A stretch of 64,000 bases of DNA from Piscinibacter sp047602365 (GCA_047602365.1 JASGHM010000002.1:1798001-1862000), one strand, 5' to 3'. Positions 34,677 through 43,424 are shown, counted from the first letter of the stretch. Numbers and translations: made by a program. The notes: generated by a model from the letters alone, not told the origin.

Positions 34677-36107
34677 ATGGCTCACGTCAGCGAATCGAAG
34701 AAGGCCTGCGCGGTCAACCCGCTGAAGATGAGCGCGCCGCTGGGCGCGAGCTACGCCTTCATGGGCCTGGAGTCCTGCATGCCGATGATGCACGGCTCGC
34801 AGGGCTGCACCTCGTTCGGCGTGGTGCTGCTGGTGCGCCACTTCAAGGAGGCGATCCCGCTGCAGACCACGGCGATGAACGAGGTCACCACCATCCTCGG
34901 TGGCTACGAGAACCTCGAGAAGGCACTGCTCAACATCCGCAGCCGCGCGAAGCCGGCGATCATCGCGATCTGTTCGACCGGCCTGACCGAGACCAAGGGC
35001 GACGACGTCGACGCCTACATCCGGCTGGCGAAGCAGAAGCATCCTGAGCTGGCCGACACCGAGATCGTCTACGTGTCGACGCCGGACTACGTCGGCGCCT
35101 TCCAGGACGGCTGGGCGCGCGCGGTGCAGATGCTGGTCTCGACCTTGCCCGAGGCGCCGACCGAGAAGTGCCCTCGCCAGGTCAACGTGCTGCCCGGGTG
35201 CCACCTGACGCCGGGCGACCTCGAGGAGTTGCGCGACCTCATCGAGCTGTTCGGCCTGCAGCCGGTGTTCGTGCCCGACGTGTCGGGCTCGCTCGACGGC
35301 CACATCCCCGACCAGTGGCTGGGAACGACCATCGGCGGCACGCCGCTGGCCGAGCTGCGCATGCTGGGCGCGGCGGCGCACACGCTGGCCATCGGCGAGC
35401 AGATGCGCCCGGCCGCGCTGGCGCTGCAGCAGCGATGCGGCGTGCCGTTCACGCTGTTCGACCGCCTCACCGGGCTGACCGCCAGCGACGCCCTCGTCGC
35501 GACGCTGGCCGACCTCTCCGGCCAGCCGGTGCCGGCCAAGCTGCGCCGGCAGCGCAGCCAGCTGGTCGATGCGATGCTCGACGGCCACTTCCATCTCGGC
35601 AACGTCAGGCTGGCGATCGCCGCCGAACCCGACCTGCTGTGGGCCACCGGCATGTTCCTCGCCGAGATGGGCGTGGAGCTGGCGGTCTGCGTGACCACCA
35701 CCCACTCGCCGCTGCTCGAGAAGCTGCCGACCAGCGAGGTGCTGATCGGCGACCTGGAGGACTTCGAGCGCAGCGCCGCCGCCGCCGGCTGCGACCTCTT
35801 GATGACGCACTCGCACGGACGCCAGGCCGCCGAGCGACTGGGCAGGCCGCTGTTCCGCCTCGGCATCCCGATGTTCGACCGTGTCGGCAACGCACACATC
35901 TGCCAGGTCGGCTACCGCGGCACGCGCAACCTCGTCTACGCGGTCGGCAACCTGATGATGGAGCAGATCGCCCACCACGGCCCGGACGACTGGCCGCTGC
36001 CGGCGGCCTCGCGCCTGGCCGCGGTGGCGCCCGCGACCGTGCACCTGCCGCCACGCATCGAACGCCTGCCCAAGCCGGGCGACCAGATCGCGCCGGCCAG
36101 CGCATGA
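34677..36107 (+). CDS. nifN: Nitrogenase MoFe cofactor scaffold protein NifN
   Basis: A 476-residue NifK homologue, partner of NifE in FeMo-co assembly. KKACAVNPLKMSAPLGASYA, MMHGSQGCTSFGVVLLVRHF and AICSTGLTETKGDDVDAYIR are NifN signatures, and it lacks the NifK N-terminal extension. First gene of a tightly packed operon nifN-nifX-DUF269-CCE_0567-fdxB-nifQ with its own sigma-54 promoter. Confidence 0.97.
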   Translation: MAHVSESKKACAVNPLKMSAPLGASYAFMGLESCMPMMHGSQGCTSFGVVLLVRHFKEAIPLQTTAMNEVTTILGGYENLEKALLNIRSRAKPAIIAICSTGLTETKGDDVDAYIRLAKQKHPELADTEIVYVSTPDYVGAFQDGWARAVQMLVSTLPEAPTEKCPRQVNVLPGCHLTPGDLEELRDLIELFGLQPVFVPDVSGSLDGHIPDQWLGTTIGGTPLAELRMLGAAAHTLAIGEQMRPAALALQQRCGVPFTLFDRLTGLTASDALVATLADLSGQPVPAKLRRQRSQLVDAMLDGHFHLGNVRLAIAAEPDLLWATGMFLAEMGVELAVCVTTTHSPLLEKLPTSEVLIGDLEDFERSAAAAGCDLLMTHSHGRQAAERLGRPLFRLGIPMFDRVGNAHICQVGYRGTRNLVYAVGNLMMEQIAHHGPDDWPLPAASRLAAVAPATVHLPPRIERLPKPGDQIAPASA

Positions 36108-36129
36108 CCCCAACGCTTCAGGAGACCCG

Positions 36130-36543
36130 ATGAAGATCGCCTTCGCCACCCAGGACCAGCAGCGCGTCGACGCGCACTTCGGCTGGGCCAAGCACCTCGC
36201 GGTGTACGAGATCACGCCCGAGGGCTACGACTTCGTGCACGACTACGGCTTCGGCGAAGACCTCGCCGAAGACGGCAACGAGGACAAGCTGGCGCCCAAG
36301 CTCGAGGCCATCAAGGACTGCGCGATCGTCTACGTCGCCGCGATCGGCGGCTCGGCGGCGGCGCGTGTCGTGGCCAGCAAGATCCACCCGATCAAGGTCA
36401 GCTCGCCCGAGCCCATCCTCGACATCCTCGACAAGCTGCAGGAGGTGCTGAAAGGCACGCCGCCGCCCTGGCTGCGCAAGGCGCTGCAGAAGGGCCAGGA
36501 GCGCACGGCCGACTTCGAGAGCGACGACGAGGTGCAGCCATGA
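36130..36543 (+). CDS. nifX: NifX FeMo-co precursor carrier
   Basis: A 137-residue NifX: MKIAFATQDQQRVDAHFGWA, GFGEDLAEDGNEDKLAPKLE, and AIVYVAAIGGSAAARVV. NifX holds NifB-co or the VK-cluster between NifB, NifEN and NifDK. AGGAGA precedes the ATG; its stop overlaps the next start (ATGA). Confidence 0.96.
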   Translation: MKIAFATQDQQRVDAHFGWAKHLAVYEITPEGYDFVHDYGFGEDLAEDGNEDKLAPKLEAIKDCAIVYVAAIGGSAAARVVASKIHPIKVSSPEPILDILDKLQEVLKGTPPPWLRKALQKGQERTADFESDDEVQP

Positions 36544-37016
36544 GCGCGGTGATCGACGAAGCGTCGAACGACGAGGCGCTGCTGCAGGACGGCTTCATCC
36601 GCGAGCTGGTCAAGCAGCTGCGCGCGCAGGACACCCATGGCAGCTGGGAAGGCAAGAGCGACCTGAAGCTGCTCGAGCCCTTCATCCTCACCGCCGAGCA
36701 GCGCCGTGCGCTGCCGATCATGGGCGACCCGGACCCGGACACGCTGTGGCGCCTGGACCTGTTCCACAACGCCATCGGCCTGGCGATCGAGCGGGCAACC
36801 GGCTGCATGGTCGCGCCGATGACGAAGATGAGCCACGAGGGCTTCGGCCGCACGGTGCTGACCACCGGCCGGCTGATCGTCGTCAACCGCCACCTGCGCG
36901 ACGTGCACCGCTTCGGCTTCCCCAGCCTGGCCAAGCTGGCCGAGACGGGCAACAAGTTCGTCACCGAGGGCGTGGCGATGATCGAGAAGTACAAGGAGGT
37001 CGCGACCTATGGATGA
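36540..37016 (+). CDS. NifX-associated nitrogen fixation protein (DUF269)
   Basis: A 158-residue DUF269 protein, almost always beside nifX: FIRELVKQLRAQDTHGSWEG, PDTLWRLDLFHNAIGLAIER, MTKMSHEGFGRTVLTTGRLI. Function not established; presumed accessory in FeMo-co trafficking. Coupled to nifX (ATGA) and overlapping the next gene by eight bases. Confidence 0.94.
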   Translation: MSAVIDEASNDEALLQDGFIRELVKQLRAQDTHGSWEGKSDLKLLEPFILTAEQRRALPIMGDPDPDTLWRLDLFHNAIGLAIERATGCMVAPMTKMSHEGFGRTVLTTGRLIVVNRHLRDVHRFGFPSLAKLAETGNKFVTEGVAMIEKYKEVATYG

Positions 37017-37206
37017 CGCCGAAACCCTGAAGGCCGAGATCAAGAAGCTCAACGCCCGCGCCACGCAGGCGAAGATGGACCTGCACGATCTCAGCGAAGA
37101 GCTGCCGACCAACTGGGAGCGCATCCCCGAGGTGGCGAAGGTCGCGCACGAGGCGCATGTGGCGCTGATGGCGGCGCGCAAGAGGCTGGCGGAGGTGGCG
37201 TCATGA
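37009..37206 (+). CDS. CCE_0567-family small metalloprotein (DUF683)
   Basis: A 65-residue helical-hairpin protein: LKAEIKKLNARATQAKMDLH, DLSEELPTNWERIPEVA, AHEAHVALMAARKRL. The family, typified by cyanobacterial CCE_0567, is found only in diazotrophs and forms a metal-binding dimer of helix-turn-helix hairpins. Coupled on both sides by overlaps. Confidence 0.9.
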   Translation: MDDAETLKAEIKKLNARATQAKMDLHDLSEELPTNWERIPEVAKVAHEAHVALMAARKRLAEVAS

Positions 37207-37508
37207 GCCAGTTCAGCGTCACGCTCCCCTCGGGCGCCACCTGGACGCCGACCTTCGTGCAGTCCATCAACGAGGAGAAGTGCATCGGCTGCGGCCGCTG
37301 CTTCCGCGTCTGCCCGCGCGGCGTGCTCGAACTGGTCGGCCTCAACGACGAGGGCGAACGCATCGCCGTCGATCCCGATGGCGACGAGGAGGAAGAGTAC
37401 GAGAAGAAGGTGATGACGATCGCGCACGGCGAGCTGTGCATCGGCTGCACCGCCTGCTCGAAGATCTGCCCGAAGAAGTGCTACACGCACGCGCCGGCCA
37501 ACGCCTGA
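37203..37508 (+). CDS. fdxB: Nif-specific ferredoxin III FdxB
   Basis: A 101-residue 2[4Fe-4S] ferredoxin of the nif-specific type: CIGCGRCFRVCP and CIGCTACSKICPKKC, separated by a long acidic insert (DPDGDEEEEYEKK). Proposed electron donor for nitrogenase or cofactor synthesis. Overlaps the previous stop (ATGA). Confidence 0.95.
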   Translation: MSQFSVTLPSGATWTPTFVQSINEEKCIGCGRCFRVCPRGVLELVGLNDEGERIAVDPDGDEEEEYEKKVMTIAHGELCIGCTACSKICPKKCYTHAPANA

Positions 37509-37514
37509 GCCGGC

Positions 37515-37874
37515 ATGAACACGGTCGCGATGCAGCGCGCCGACGAGGTGATCGACCTCGTCGCGCTGCTGCTCGAACATGCCGACCCGCTGGCCGGCAC
37601 GCGCGAGGAGATCGCGGCAGTGGCCGAACGTGTCGCGCTCGGCTGCCTGGGCGACAACCACCTCTGGCAGGACATGCACTTCGCATCACGCGCCGAGCTG
37701 AGCGCGCTGATGCGCCGCTGGTTCCCGGCGCTGGTCGCGAAGAACCACGCCGACATGAAGTGGAAGAAGTTCCTCTACAAGCAGCTGTGCGAGCGCGAGG
37801 AACTGTTCATCTGCAAGGCGCCGAGCTGCGCGGTCTGCGTCGACCGGCCACTGTGCTTCGGGCCGGAGACCTGA
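37515..37874 (+). CDS. nifQ: NifQ molybdenum donor, short form
   Basis: A 119-residue protein ending in the NifQ iron-sulfur motif CKAPSCAVCVDRPLCFG (C-x4-C-x2-C-x5-C), preceded by FPALVAKNHADMKWKKFLYK and QLCEREELF. NifQ carries a Mo-Fe-S cluster that supplies Mo to NifEN/NifH. NifQ proteins are commonly about 165-200 residues, so this is a shortened N-terminus; no upstream in-frame extension is evident because fdxB ends six bases before. Confidence 0.85.
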   Translation: MNTVAMQRADEVIDLVALLLEHADPLAGTREEIAAVAERVALGCLGDNHLWQDMHFASRAELSALMRRWFPALVAKNHADMKWKKFLYKQLCEREELFICKAPSCAVCVDRPLCFGPET

Positions 37875-37883
37875 GGCGCCGCG

Positions 37884-38435
37884 TCAGTCGCGGCCGCGGT
37901 CGGCGGGCCCGAGGCGGATGCTGACCACCTCGCTGACGTAGCGGCCGCCGCGCAGGTCGCCGGGCACCAGCAGCCGCGGGCCGACGTCGGCCAGCGACGC
38001 GCCGTCCTCGGTGATGGCCAGCACGACCTGCTTGGCCGCGAACTCCGGATCGAACTCGCCCCAGGCGACCACCGCCCGGTAGCCGTCGGAGCCGGTCACC
38101 ACGACGTAGTGGCGCAGCTTGTCGCCCTTCACCGCCGCATCGAAGTCGGGCTTGGCGAGCGCCAGCACGTCGATCAGCAGCGGGCCGGTGTAGGTGTGCG
38201 TCTGGTAGCCCGAGCCGGACAGGAACGACAGCGTCAGCGCCTGCTGCGGCAGCTTCGCCAGGTCGGCGGCGTCGACCACCAGGCGGCGGGCGACGTCGCC
38301 GTCGATCAGCACCCGCCCCGGCTTGAGCTCGTGCCGGTGCCCGTGATCGCCGGCGAGCGCCGGGCCGGCGGCGACGAAGGCGAGCGCGGCGACGAGGCCG
38401 GACAGCAGGCGGACAAGGTGGCGGAACGGGGTCAT
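37884..38435 (-). CDS. Secreted molybdopterin-oxidoreductase-like domain protein lacking Cys
   Basis: A 183-residue protein with signal peptide (LVRLLSGLVAALAFVAAGPA) and a His-rich mature N-terminus (GDHGHRHE). The rest resembles the sulfite-oxidase-type molybdopterin domain in shortened form: LTLSFLSGSGYQTHTYTGPL, LRHYVVVTGSDGYRAVVAWG, LLVPGDLRGGRYVSEVVSIR. It has no cysteine at all, so it cannot ligate Mo as sulfite oxidase does. A ModE-like box lies between it and the divergent gene at 38550. Function unknown; periplasmic. Confidence 0.65.
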   Translation of the reverse strand: MTPFRHLVRLLSGLVAALAFVAAGPALAGDHGHRHELKPGRVLIDGDVARRLVVDAADLAKLPQQALTLSFLSGSGYQTHTYTGPLLIDVLALAKPDFDAAVKGDKLRHYVVVTGSDGYRAVVAWGEFDPEFAAKQVVLAITEDGASLADVGPRLLVPGDLRGGRYVSEVVSIRLGPADRGRD

Positions 38436-38498
38436 CGAGGCTTCTCCCTGCGAATGGGGTGGTTGGGACAACCCGCCTTGCGGCCGGGTTGCGGCATT

Positions 38499-38522
38499 CG
38501 TTATATCCTACAGAATATGGCG
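38499..38522. promoter_or_regulatory. ModE-like operator between divergent genes
   Basis: CGTTATATC, six bases, AATATGGCG form an imperfect dyad (extended arms ATTCGTTATAT and ATATGGCGAAT). Spacing 9-6-9 matches the perfect dyad before modA. Confidence 0.5.
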
Positions 38523-38549
38523 AATGCCAGCCGGACAGGAAGAGATCCG

Positions 38550-38948
38550 ATGCCCGACACACCGTTCCACCACGAGGTCTGCGCCTGCACGCTGCGGGTG
38601 TCCGACCTGCGCGACGGCTTCGTGATGGAGGTCAACAGCACGGCCCGGGAGGCCATCCGGCTCGAGTTCCCCGAGTGGGTGCTGCACCAGCTGATGCGCA
38701 CCCTGCCGCGCATCGACGCGGCGCTGCGCTGCGACGGCCCCGGGCTGCCGGCCTACCCCCTGCTGGCCTGGGCCGTCGACCCCGACGACGCCGGCCAGGG
38801 GGTGGCGCTGCAGCTGCGCAACATCCGGCTCGTCGACGCCGCCTTCCACCTCGAGCTGGACACGGCGCAGGCGCTGCATCGCGAGCTCGGGCGCATCATC
38901 GACAGCGCCAGCGCCGATGCCGGCGCCGAGGCTGCGCGGCCGTCGTGA
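38550..38948 (+). CDS. Unknown protein in molybdenum block
   Basis: A 132-residue soluble protein with AGGAAGAG before the ATG. Segments: HHEVCACTLRVSDLRDGFVM, EVNSTAREAIRLEFPEWVLH, LLAWAVDPDDAGQGVALQLR. It contains CAC near the N-terminus and no known motif. An upstream in-frame ATG (38517) lies in the ModE-like box and is unlikely. Probably ModE-controlled by position; function unknown. Confidence 0.55.
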   Translation: MPDTPFHHEVCACTLRVSDLRDGFVMEVNSTAREAIRLEFPEWVLHQLMRTLPRIDAALRCDGPGLPAYPLLAWAVDPDDAGQGVALQLRNIRLVDAAFHLELDTAQALHRELGRIIDSASADAGAEAARPS

Positions 38949-38958
38949 CCAGCGCAGA

Positions 38959-39363
38959 TCAGCGCGCGAGCAGGGCGAGCATCTTGCGGATGTCGCTGCG
39001 GCAGGCCGCCGCCGCCGTCGCTTCGACGCGGCGGTAGAGCAGGATCAGTTCGCGGCCGGCGTCGGTCAGCACGCTGCCACCACCGGCCGCGCCACCCTGG
39101 GCCGAGGCCACGGCCGGGGCCTTCATCGAGCGGTTCAGCTCGTCGAGCAGCACCCAGGCGCGCCGGTACGACATGTCGAGGTTCTTCGCCGCGGCGGTGA
39201 TCGAGCCGGTGTCCTCGATCGCCTCGAGCAGCGCGATCTTGCCGGGGCCGACGGCGATCACCTCGCCGTCGGTGATGCGCAGGCGGAAGCGGACCCGTGG
39301 AGCGGCGCCGGCGGCGTCGTTCGGGAGGCGCGTTGCCGCGGGTGGGGTGGTCTTGCGGGGCAT
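38959..39363 (-). CDS. Short ModE-family regulator (DNA-binding domain only)
   Basis: A 134-residue protein with the ModE winged-helix: VRFRLRITDGEVIAVGPGKI, ALLEAIEDTGSITAAAKNLD, MSYRRAWVLLDELNRSMKAP, and a C-terminal helix. It has no MOP/TOBE molybdate-binding domains, unlike the full ModE at 43425. Such stand-alone ModE-N proteins may dimerise with ModE or respond to another signal. Divergent from the DUF2325 gene, with a ModE-like box between. Confidence 0.85.
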   Translation of the reverse strand: MPRKTTPPAATRLPNDAAGAAPRVRFRLRITDGEVIAVGPGKIALLEAIEDTGSITAAAKNLDMSYRRAWVLLDELNRSMKAPAVASAQGGAAGGGSVLTDAGRELILLYRRVEATAAAACRSDIRKMLALLAR

Positions 39364-39429
39364 GGGCGGAAATCCTGCAGCGGCCCTCCAGCATAGCCAG
39401 CCGCGGCCGCCGGCGTGCGGCTTGTGGTG

Positions 39430-39453
39430 CGTTGTGTCTGCCGGTATATTGCG
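39430..39453. promoter_or_regulatory. ModE-like operator upstream of DUF2325 gene
   Basis: CGTTGTGTC, six bases, TATATTGCG. The left arm matches the modA box (CGTTGTGAA) well, the right arm only partly. Weakest of the five. Confidence 0.35.
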
Positions 39454-39505
39454 CTGGCCCGTACCACCCGAATCCGCCGACTCGCGGCGCAGCGCCGCAA
39501 CGCCC

Positions 39506-40786
39506 ATGTCCAGCATCCCGTTCCGCCCCGCCCTGCTGCCCACGGCGCTGCCCTGGTCGCAGCACACCGATCCCCGCCTGGCCGACGATCTGTGCTGCTC
39601 GCAGGAGGCGCAGCCGGCCGGCGTGCAGCTGGGCGCGCGCGCCCGCCTGGCCGAGCTGGACCCGCACCTGCACTGCTCGGTGATCGGCACCTGCCTGTCG
39701 ACCGGCGAGCTGCGCAAGCTGATGGCGCCGCACATGCACGTGGCCGGCGCCAGCGACCTCGAGGTCCACCACGAGTCGGTGCGGCTGGTGTCCTGCCGTG
39801 CCGACGTCGCGAAGCTGCTGCACAAGGCGCTCGACAAGCGGCACGACGCCGCGCTGCAGCGCTTCGCACGCGCCAAGGACGAAGCCGCTCTGGTCGCGGC
39901 CTGGGACGACGCGCTGCGCTCGGGCGAGGTGCCGGCTGCGTACTGGGCCGTGCTGACGCACCGCCGCAGCACACCGCAGGCGCGCCAGCGGGCCTTCGGC
40001 GACGTGCACATGCTGTCGCACCTGGTCGGCGCCGCCAACCGCGCCGACATCCGCCGGCTGGTGGCGCTGGAAGCCGACAACCAGGACCTGCGCGACCGGC
40101 TGGAGCGTGCCCAGGGTCGCCACACCGAACTGCAGGCCGAGCGTGATGCGGCGGCGGCGCAGCGCGACCACCTGGCGGCACTGCAGGACCGGTTCGAACA
40201 ACGCCGCGAGGCGGCCGAACCCGACGCCGGCGCGGTCGAGCGCCTGGCCGAGATGTCGGTGGCGGTCGGCCTGCAGACGCAGCGCCGCGAGCGCGCGGAA
40301 GCGGCCGCGCAGCATGCCGCGCAGGAGGCGTCGCGCCTGGCGGCGGAACTGCAGTGCCTGCACGAGCAGTTCGGCGCACTGGCCGAGGAACTGGCGGCGG
40401 CCGAGACGCAACTGCAGGGCGCGCTGCAGACCGGAGATCCCGAAGCCGAGCGGCTCGCGCGTGGCCTGCAGGGCCGGCGCGTGCTCTACGTCGGCGGCCG
40501 GCCCAGTTCGACGCCGGCGATCCGCGAACTGGTCGCCCGCTTCGGCGGCGAACTGCGCAAGCACGACGGCGGCATCGAGGACCGCAAGGGCCTGCTGGCG
40601 CCGGCACTGGCCTGGGCCGACTGGGTGGTGTTCCCGGTGGATTGCATCGACCACGACTCGGCGCTGGCGCTCAAGCGCGAGTGCCAGCGCCGCGGCAAGC
40701 CCTTCCAGGCGCTGCGCAGCGCCAGCGTGGCGTCGTTCCTCGCCGCCGTCACCGCACGCGCGGACCTGCCCCTACCGCAGGGCTGA
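39506..40786 (+). CDS. DUF2325 domain protein with coiled coil
   Basis: A 426-residue protein. The C-terminal about 95 residues are a DUF2325 domain (RRVLYVGGRPSSTPAIRELV, DRKGLLAPALAWADWVVFPV, KRECQRRGKPFQALRSASVA). A long Ala/Glu/Arg-rich coiled coil occupies about 190-320. The N-terminus has conserved-looking HLHCSVIGTCLSTGELRKLM. DUF2325 proteins are frequent in nitrogen fixation and metal loci; role unknown. Start at the ATG after the ModE-like box; divergent from the short ModE. Confidence 0.8.
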   Translation: MSSIPFRPALLPTALPWSQHTDPRLADDLCCSQEAQPAGVQLGARARLAELDPHLHCSVIGTCLSTGELRKLMAPHMHVAGASDLEVHHESVRLVSCRADVAKLLHKALDKRHDAALQRFARAKDEAALVAAWDDALRSGEVPAAYWAVLTHRRSTPQARQRAFGDVHMLSHLVGAANRADIRRLVALEADNQDLRDRLERAQGRHTELQAERDAAAAQRDHLAALQDRFEQRREAAEPDAGAVERLAEMSVAVGLQTQRRERAEAAAQHAAQEASRLAAELQCLHEQFGALAEELAAAETQLQGALQTGDPEAERLARGLQGRRVLYVGGRPSSTPAIRELVARFGGELRKHDGGIEDRKGLLAPALAWADWVVFPVDCIDHDSALALKRECQRRGKPFQALRSASVASFLAAVTARADLPLPQG

Positions 40787-40812
40787 ACACGGGTCTGCTT
40801 CTTGCTGCCTTT

Positions 40813-40836
40813 CGTTGTGAAGTAGCATTCACAACG
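40813..40836. promoter_or_regulatory. ModE operator of modABC
   Basis: CGTTGTGAA and TTCACAACG are a perfect 9-bp inverted repeat with a six-base spacer, 57 bp before modA. The position and symmetry are as expected for a molybdate-ModE repressor site. Confidence 0.75.
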
Positions 40837-40892
40837 TTTCGTCCGGCTTGAATGTCGGATTGCCGACAAACCCCCGCAGCCTGGAGCCGCCG

Positions 40893-41636
40893 ATGCGCCG
40901 CCTCGTTCCCTTCGTTCTCGCCCTCTTCGCCGCCACCGCCACCCACGCCGGCGAGGTCCAGGTCGCCGTCGCCGCCAACTTTGCCGGCCCGATCGGCAAG
41001 ATCGGCGAGGGCTTCAGCGCCGCCACAGGCCACACGTTGAAGGTGTCGACCGGCGCGACCGGCAAGTTCTACACGCAGATCATCAGCGGTGCGCCCTTCG
41101 AGGTGCTGGTCGCGGCCGACGACGAGACGCCGAAGAAGCTGATCGCCGAAGGCCACGCGCTGGCCGGCAGCAACTTCACCTACGCGCTGGGCAAGCTGGT
41201 GCTGTGGAGCGCGCAGCCCGGCTTCGTCGACGAGCAGGGTGCCGTGCTCGGCTCCGACAAGGTCAAGCATCTGGCGATCGCCAACCCGAAGGTGGCGCCT
41301 TATGGCGCGGCCGGGCTGGAGGTGGTCAAGGCGCGTGGCCTGACCGAGGCGCTGACGCCCAAGCTGGTGACCGGCGAGAGCATCGCGCAGGCCTTCCAGT
41401 TCGTCGCGACAGGCAACGCCGAGATCGGCTTCGTCGCGCTGTCGCAGGTGGTGGTGCCCGGCAAGCCGGTGACCGGCTCCTACTGGCTGGTGCCGGCCAA
41501 CCTGTACGGCGAGATCCGCCAGGACGCAGTGCTGCTGAAGACCGGCGAGAAGAACCCCGCGGCGAAGGCGCTGCTCGACTACCTGAAGAGCGAAGCGGCG
41601 AAGGCGGTGATCCGCGAGTACGGCTACGGCCTCTGA
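40893..41636 (+). CDS. modA: Molybdate ABC transporter substrate-binding protein ModA
   Basis: A 247-residue periplasmic protein with a signal peptide (MRRLVPFVLALFAATATHAG) then EVQVAVAANFAGPIGKIGEG, typical of ModA. FVALSQVVVPGKPVTGSYWL and GASGKFY-like STGATGKFYTQI are binding-cleft segments. It captures molybdate (or tungstate) for ModBC. First gene of modABC-modE. Confidence 0.95.
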   Translation: MRRLVPFVLALFAATATHAGEVQVAVAANFAGPIGKIGEGFSAATGHTLKVSTGATGKFYTQIISGAPFEVLVAADDETPKKLIAEGHALAGSNFTYALGKLVLWSAQPGFVDEQGAVLGSDKVKHLAIANPKVAPYGAAGLEVVKARGLTEALTPKLVTGESIAQAFQFVATGNAEIGFVALSQVVVPGKPVTGSYWLVPANLYGEIRQDAVLLKTGEKNPAAKALLDYLKSEAAKAVIREYGYGL

Positions 41637-41648
41637 GACACTGGGCGC

Positions 41649-42332
41649 ATGCTCAGTCCCGCCGAATGGAGTGCCGTCCGCCTGACCGCCGAACTGGCCG
41701 GGTTGACGACCGTGCTGCTGCTCGTGGTCGGCACGCCGATGGCGTGGTGGCTGGCGCGCACGCGTTCGCCGGCCAAGCCGGTGTGGGCGGCGCTCGTGGC
41801 CATGCCGCTGGTGCTGCCGCCGACGGTGATCGGCTTCTACCTGCTGCTGCTGATGGGCCCGCAGGGCCCGGTCGGGCAGGCCACGCAGGCGCTCGGCCTG
41901 GGCCGGCTGCCGTTCACCTTCGCCGGCCTGGTGGTGGCCTCGGTGATCTATTCGCTGCCCTTCGTCGTGCAGCCGCTGCAGCAGGCCTTCGAGGCCGTGC
42001 CCGAGCGCCTGCTCGAGGCCTCAGCGACGCTGCGCGCCAGCCCCTGGGACCGCTTCTTCAGCGTCGCGATGCCGCTGGCCCGGCCGGGCTTCGTCACCGC
42101 CAGCGTGCTCGGCTTCGCCCACACGGTGGGCGAGTTCGGCGTGGTGCTGATGATCGGCGGCAACATTCCCGACAAGACGCGGGTGCTCTCGGTGGCGATC
42201 TACGACCACGTCGAGGCGACCGAGTTCGACCAGGCGCACCGGCTCGCCGCCGGCATGGTGGTGTTCGCGCTCGTCGTGCTGGTGACGCTGTACGTGGTCA
42301 ACCGCGCGCCGCGCGAGGAGCGGCCGGCATGA
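41649..42332 (+). CDS. modB: Molybdate ABC transporter permease ModB
   Basis: A 227-residue inner-membrane permease with about five or six hydrophobic helices and the EAA loop ATLRASPWDRFFSVAMPLAR. GEFGVVLMIGGNIPDKTRVL is the ModB signature. It couples to ModC; its stop overlaps the modC start (ATGA). Confidence 0.96.
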   Translation: MLSPAEWSAVRLTAELAGLTTVLLLVVGTPMAWWLARTRSPAKPVWAALVAMPLVLPPTVIGFYLLLLMGPQGPVGQATQALGLGRLPFTFAGLVVASVIYSLPFVVQPLQQAFEAVPERLLEASATLRASPWDRFFSVAMPLARPGFVTASVLGFAHTVGEFGVVLMIGGNIPDKTRVLSVAIYDHVEATEFDQAHRLAAGMVVFALVVLVTLYVVNRAPREERPA

Positions 42333-43417
42333 TCGAGGCCCGCCTTGCGCTGCCGCGGCGCGGCTTCGCGCTCGATGTGTCGCTGGCGCTGCCGGAGGCC
42401 GGCGTCACCGCGCTGTTCGGCCCCTCGGGCTGCGGCAAGACCACCGTGCTGCGTGCGCTGGCCGGGCTGGAGCGGGCGAGCGGGCGGGTGGCGATCGGCA
42501 CCGAGGTCTGGCAGGACGATGCCGCTGGTCTGTTCGTGCCCACGCACCAGCGCGCGATCGGCTACGTGATCCAGGAGGCCGCGCTGTTCCCGCACCTGGA
42601 CGTGCGGCGCAACCTGGCCTACGGCATGAAGCGCATCGCCCCGGCAGCGCGCCGCATCGCGCTCGACCAGGTGGTCGAACTGCTGGGCATCGCCCACCTG
42701 CTCGATCGGCGGCCGGACACGCTGTCCGGCGGCGAGCGCCAGCGTGTGGCGATCGCCCGCGCGCTGGCCACCAGTCCGACGCTGCTGCTGATGGACGAAC
42801 CGCTGGCCGCGCTCGACGCCAAGCGCAAGGCCGAGGTGCTGCCCTACCTCGACCGGCTGCACGAGGAGTTGGGCATCCCCATCGTCTACGTCAGCCATGC
42901 GATCGACGAGGTGGCGCGCCTGGCCGATCACCTGGTGCTGATGGACGCTGGCCGTGTGCTGGCCGACGGGCCGCTGCCCGACATGCTGGCGCGGCTGGAC
43001 CTGCCGGTGGCCTTCGGCGACGACGCCGGCGTCGTGCTCGACGCGGTGGTCGGCGAGCGCGACCCGCACTGGCAGCTGGCGCGGCTCGACGTGGCCGGAG
43101 CCGATGGCGGCGAGGCCTGCCGGATGTGGTCGCGGGACGCCGGCCTGGCCGTGGGCCGGCGCGTACGCCTGCGTGTGCTGGCACGCGACGTCAGCCTGAC
43201 GCGCACGCCGCAGACCGGCACCAGCATCGGCAACCAGCTGCGCGGCACCATCGAGGCGATCGCCGACGACGACCATCCGGCCCTGGCGCTGGTGCGCGTG
43301 CGGGTCGGCACGGCACCCGTCGTCGCCCGGCTGACGCGGCGCTCGGCGCATGCGCTCGAGCTGGCGATCGGCATGCCGGTGTGGGCGCAGGTCAAGACCG
43401 TGGCGCTGATGGAGTGA
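42329..43417 (+). CDS. modC: Molybdate ABC transporter ATP-binding protein ModC
   Basis: A 362-residue ATPase. Walker A GPSGCGKTT, signature LSGGERQRVAIARAL, Walker B LLLMDEPLAALD, and switch His (VYVSHAIDEVA). The C-terminal TOBE/MOP domain (TSIGNQLRGTIEAI) can bind molybdate and regulate transport. Normal length. Confidence 0.96.
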   Translation: MIEARLALPRRGFALDVSLALPEAGVTALFGPSGCGKTTVLRALAGLERASGRVAIGTEVWQDDAAGLFVPTHQRAIGYVIQEAALFPHLDVRRNLAYGMKRIAPAARRIALDQVVELLGIAHLLDRRPDTLSGGERQRVAIARALATSPTLLLMDEPLAALDAKRKAEVLPYLDRLHEELGIPIVYVSHAIDEVARLADHLVLMDAGRVLADGPLPDMLARLDLPVAFGDDAGVVLDAVVGERDPHWQLARLDVAGADGGEACRMWSRDAGLAVGRRVRLRVLARDVSLTRTPQTGTSIGNQLRGTIEAIADDDHPALALVRVRVGTAPVVARLTRRSAHALELAIGMPVWAQVKTVALME

Positions 43418-43424
43418 TGGTCAG

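Noticed and set aside
33636..36215. Long minus-strand frame opposite the chemoreceptor and nifN.
   Set aside because: Antisense shadow; both plus-strand genes are certain.
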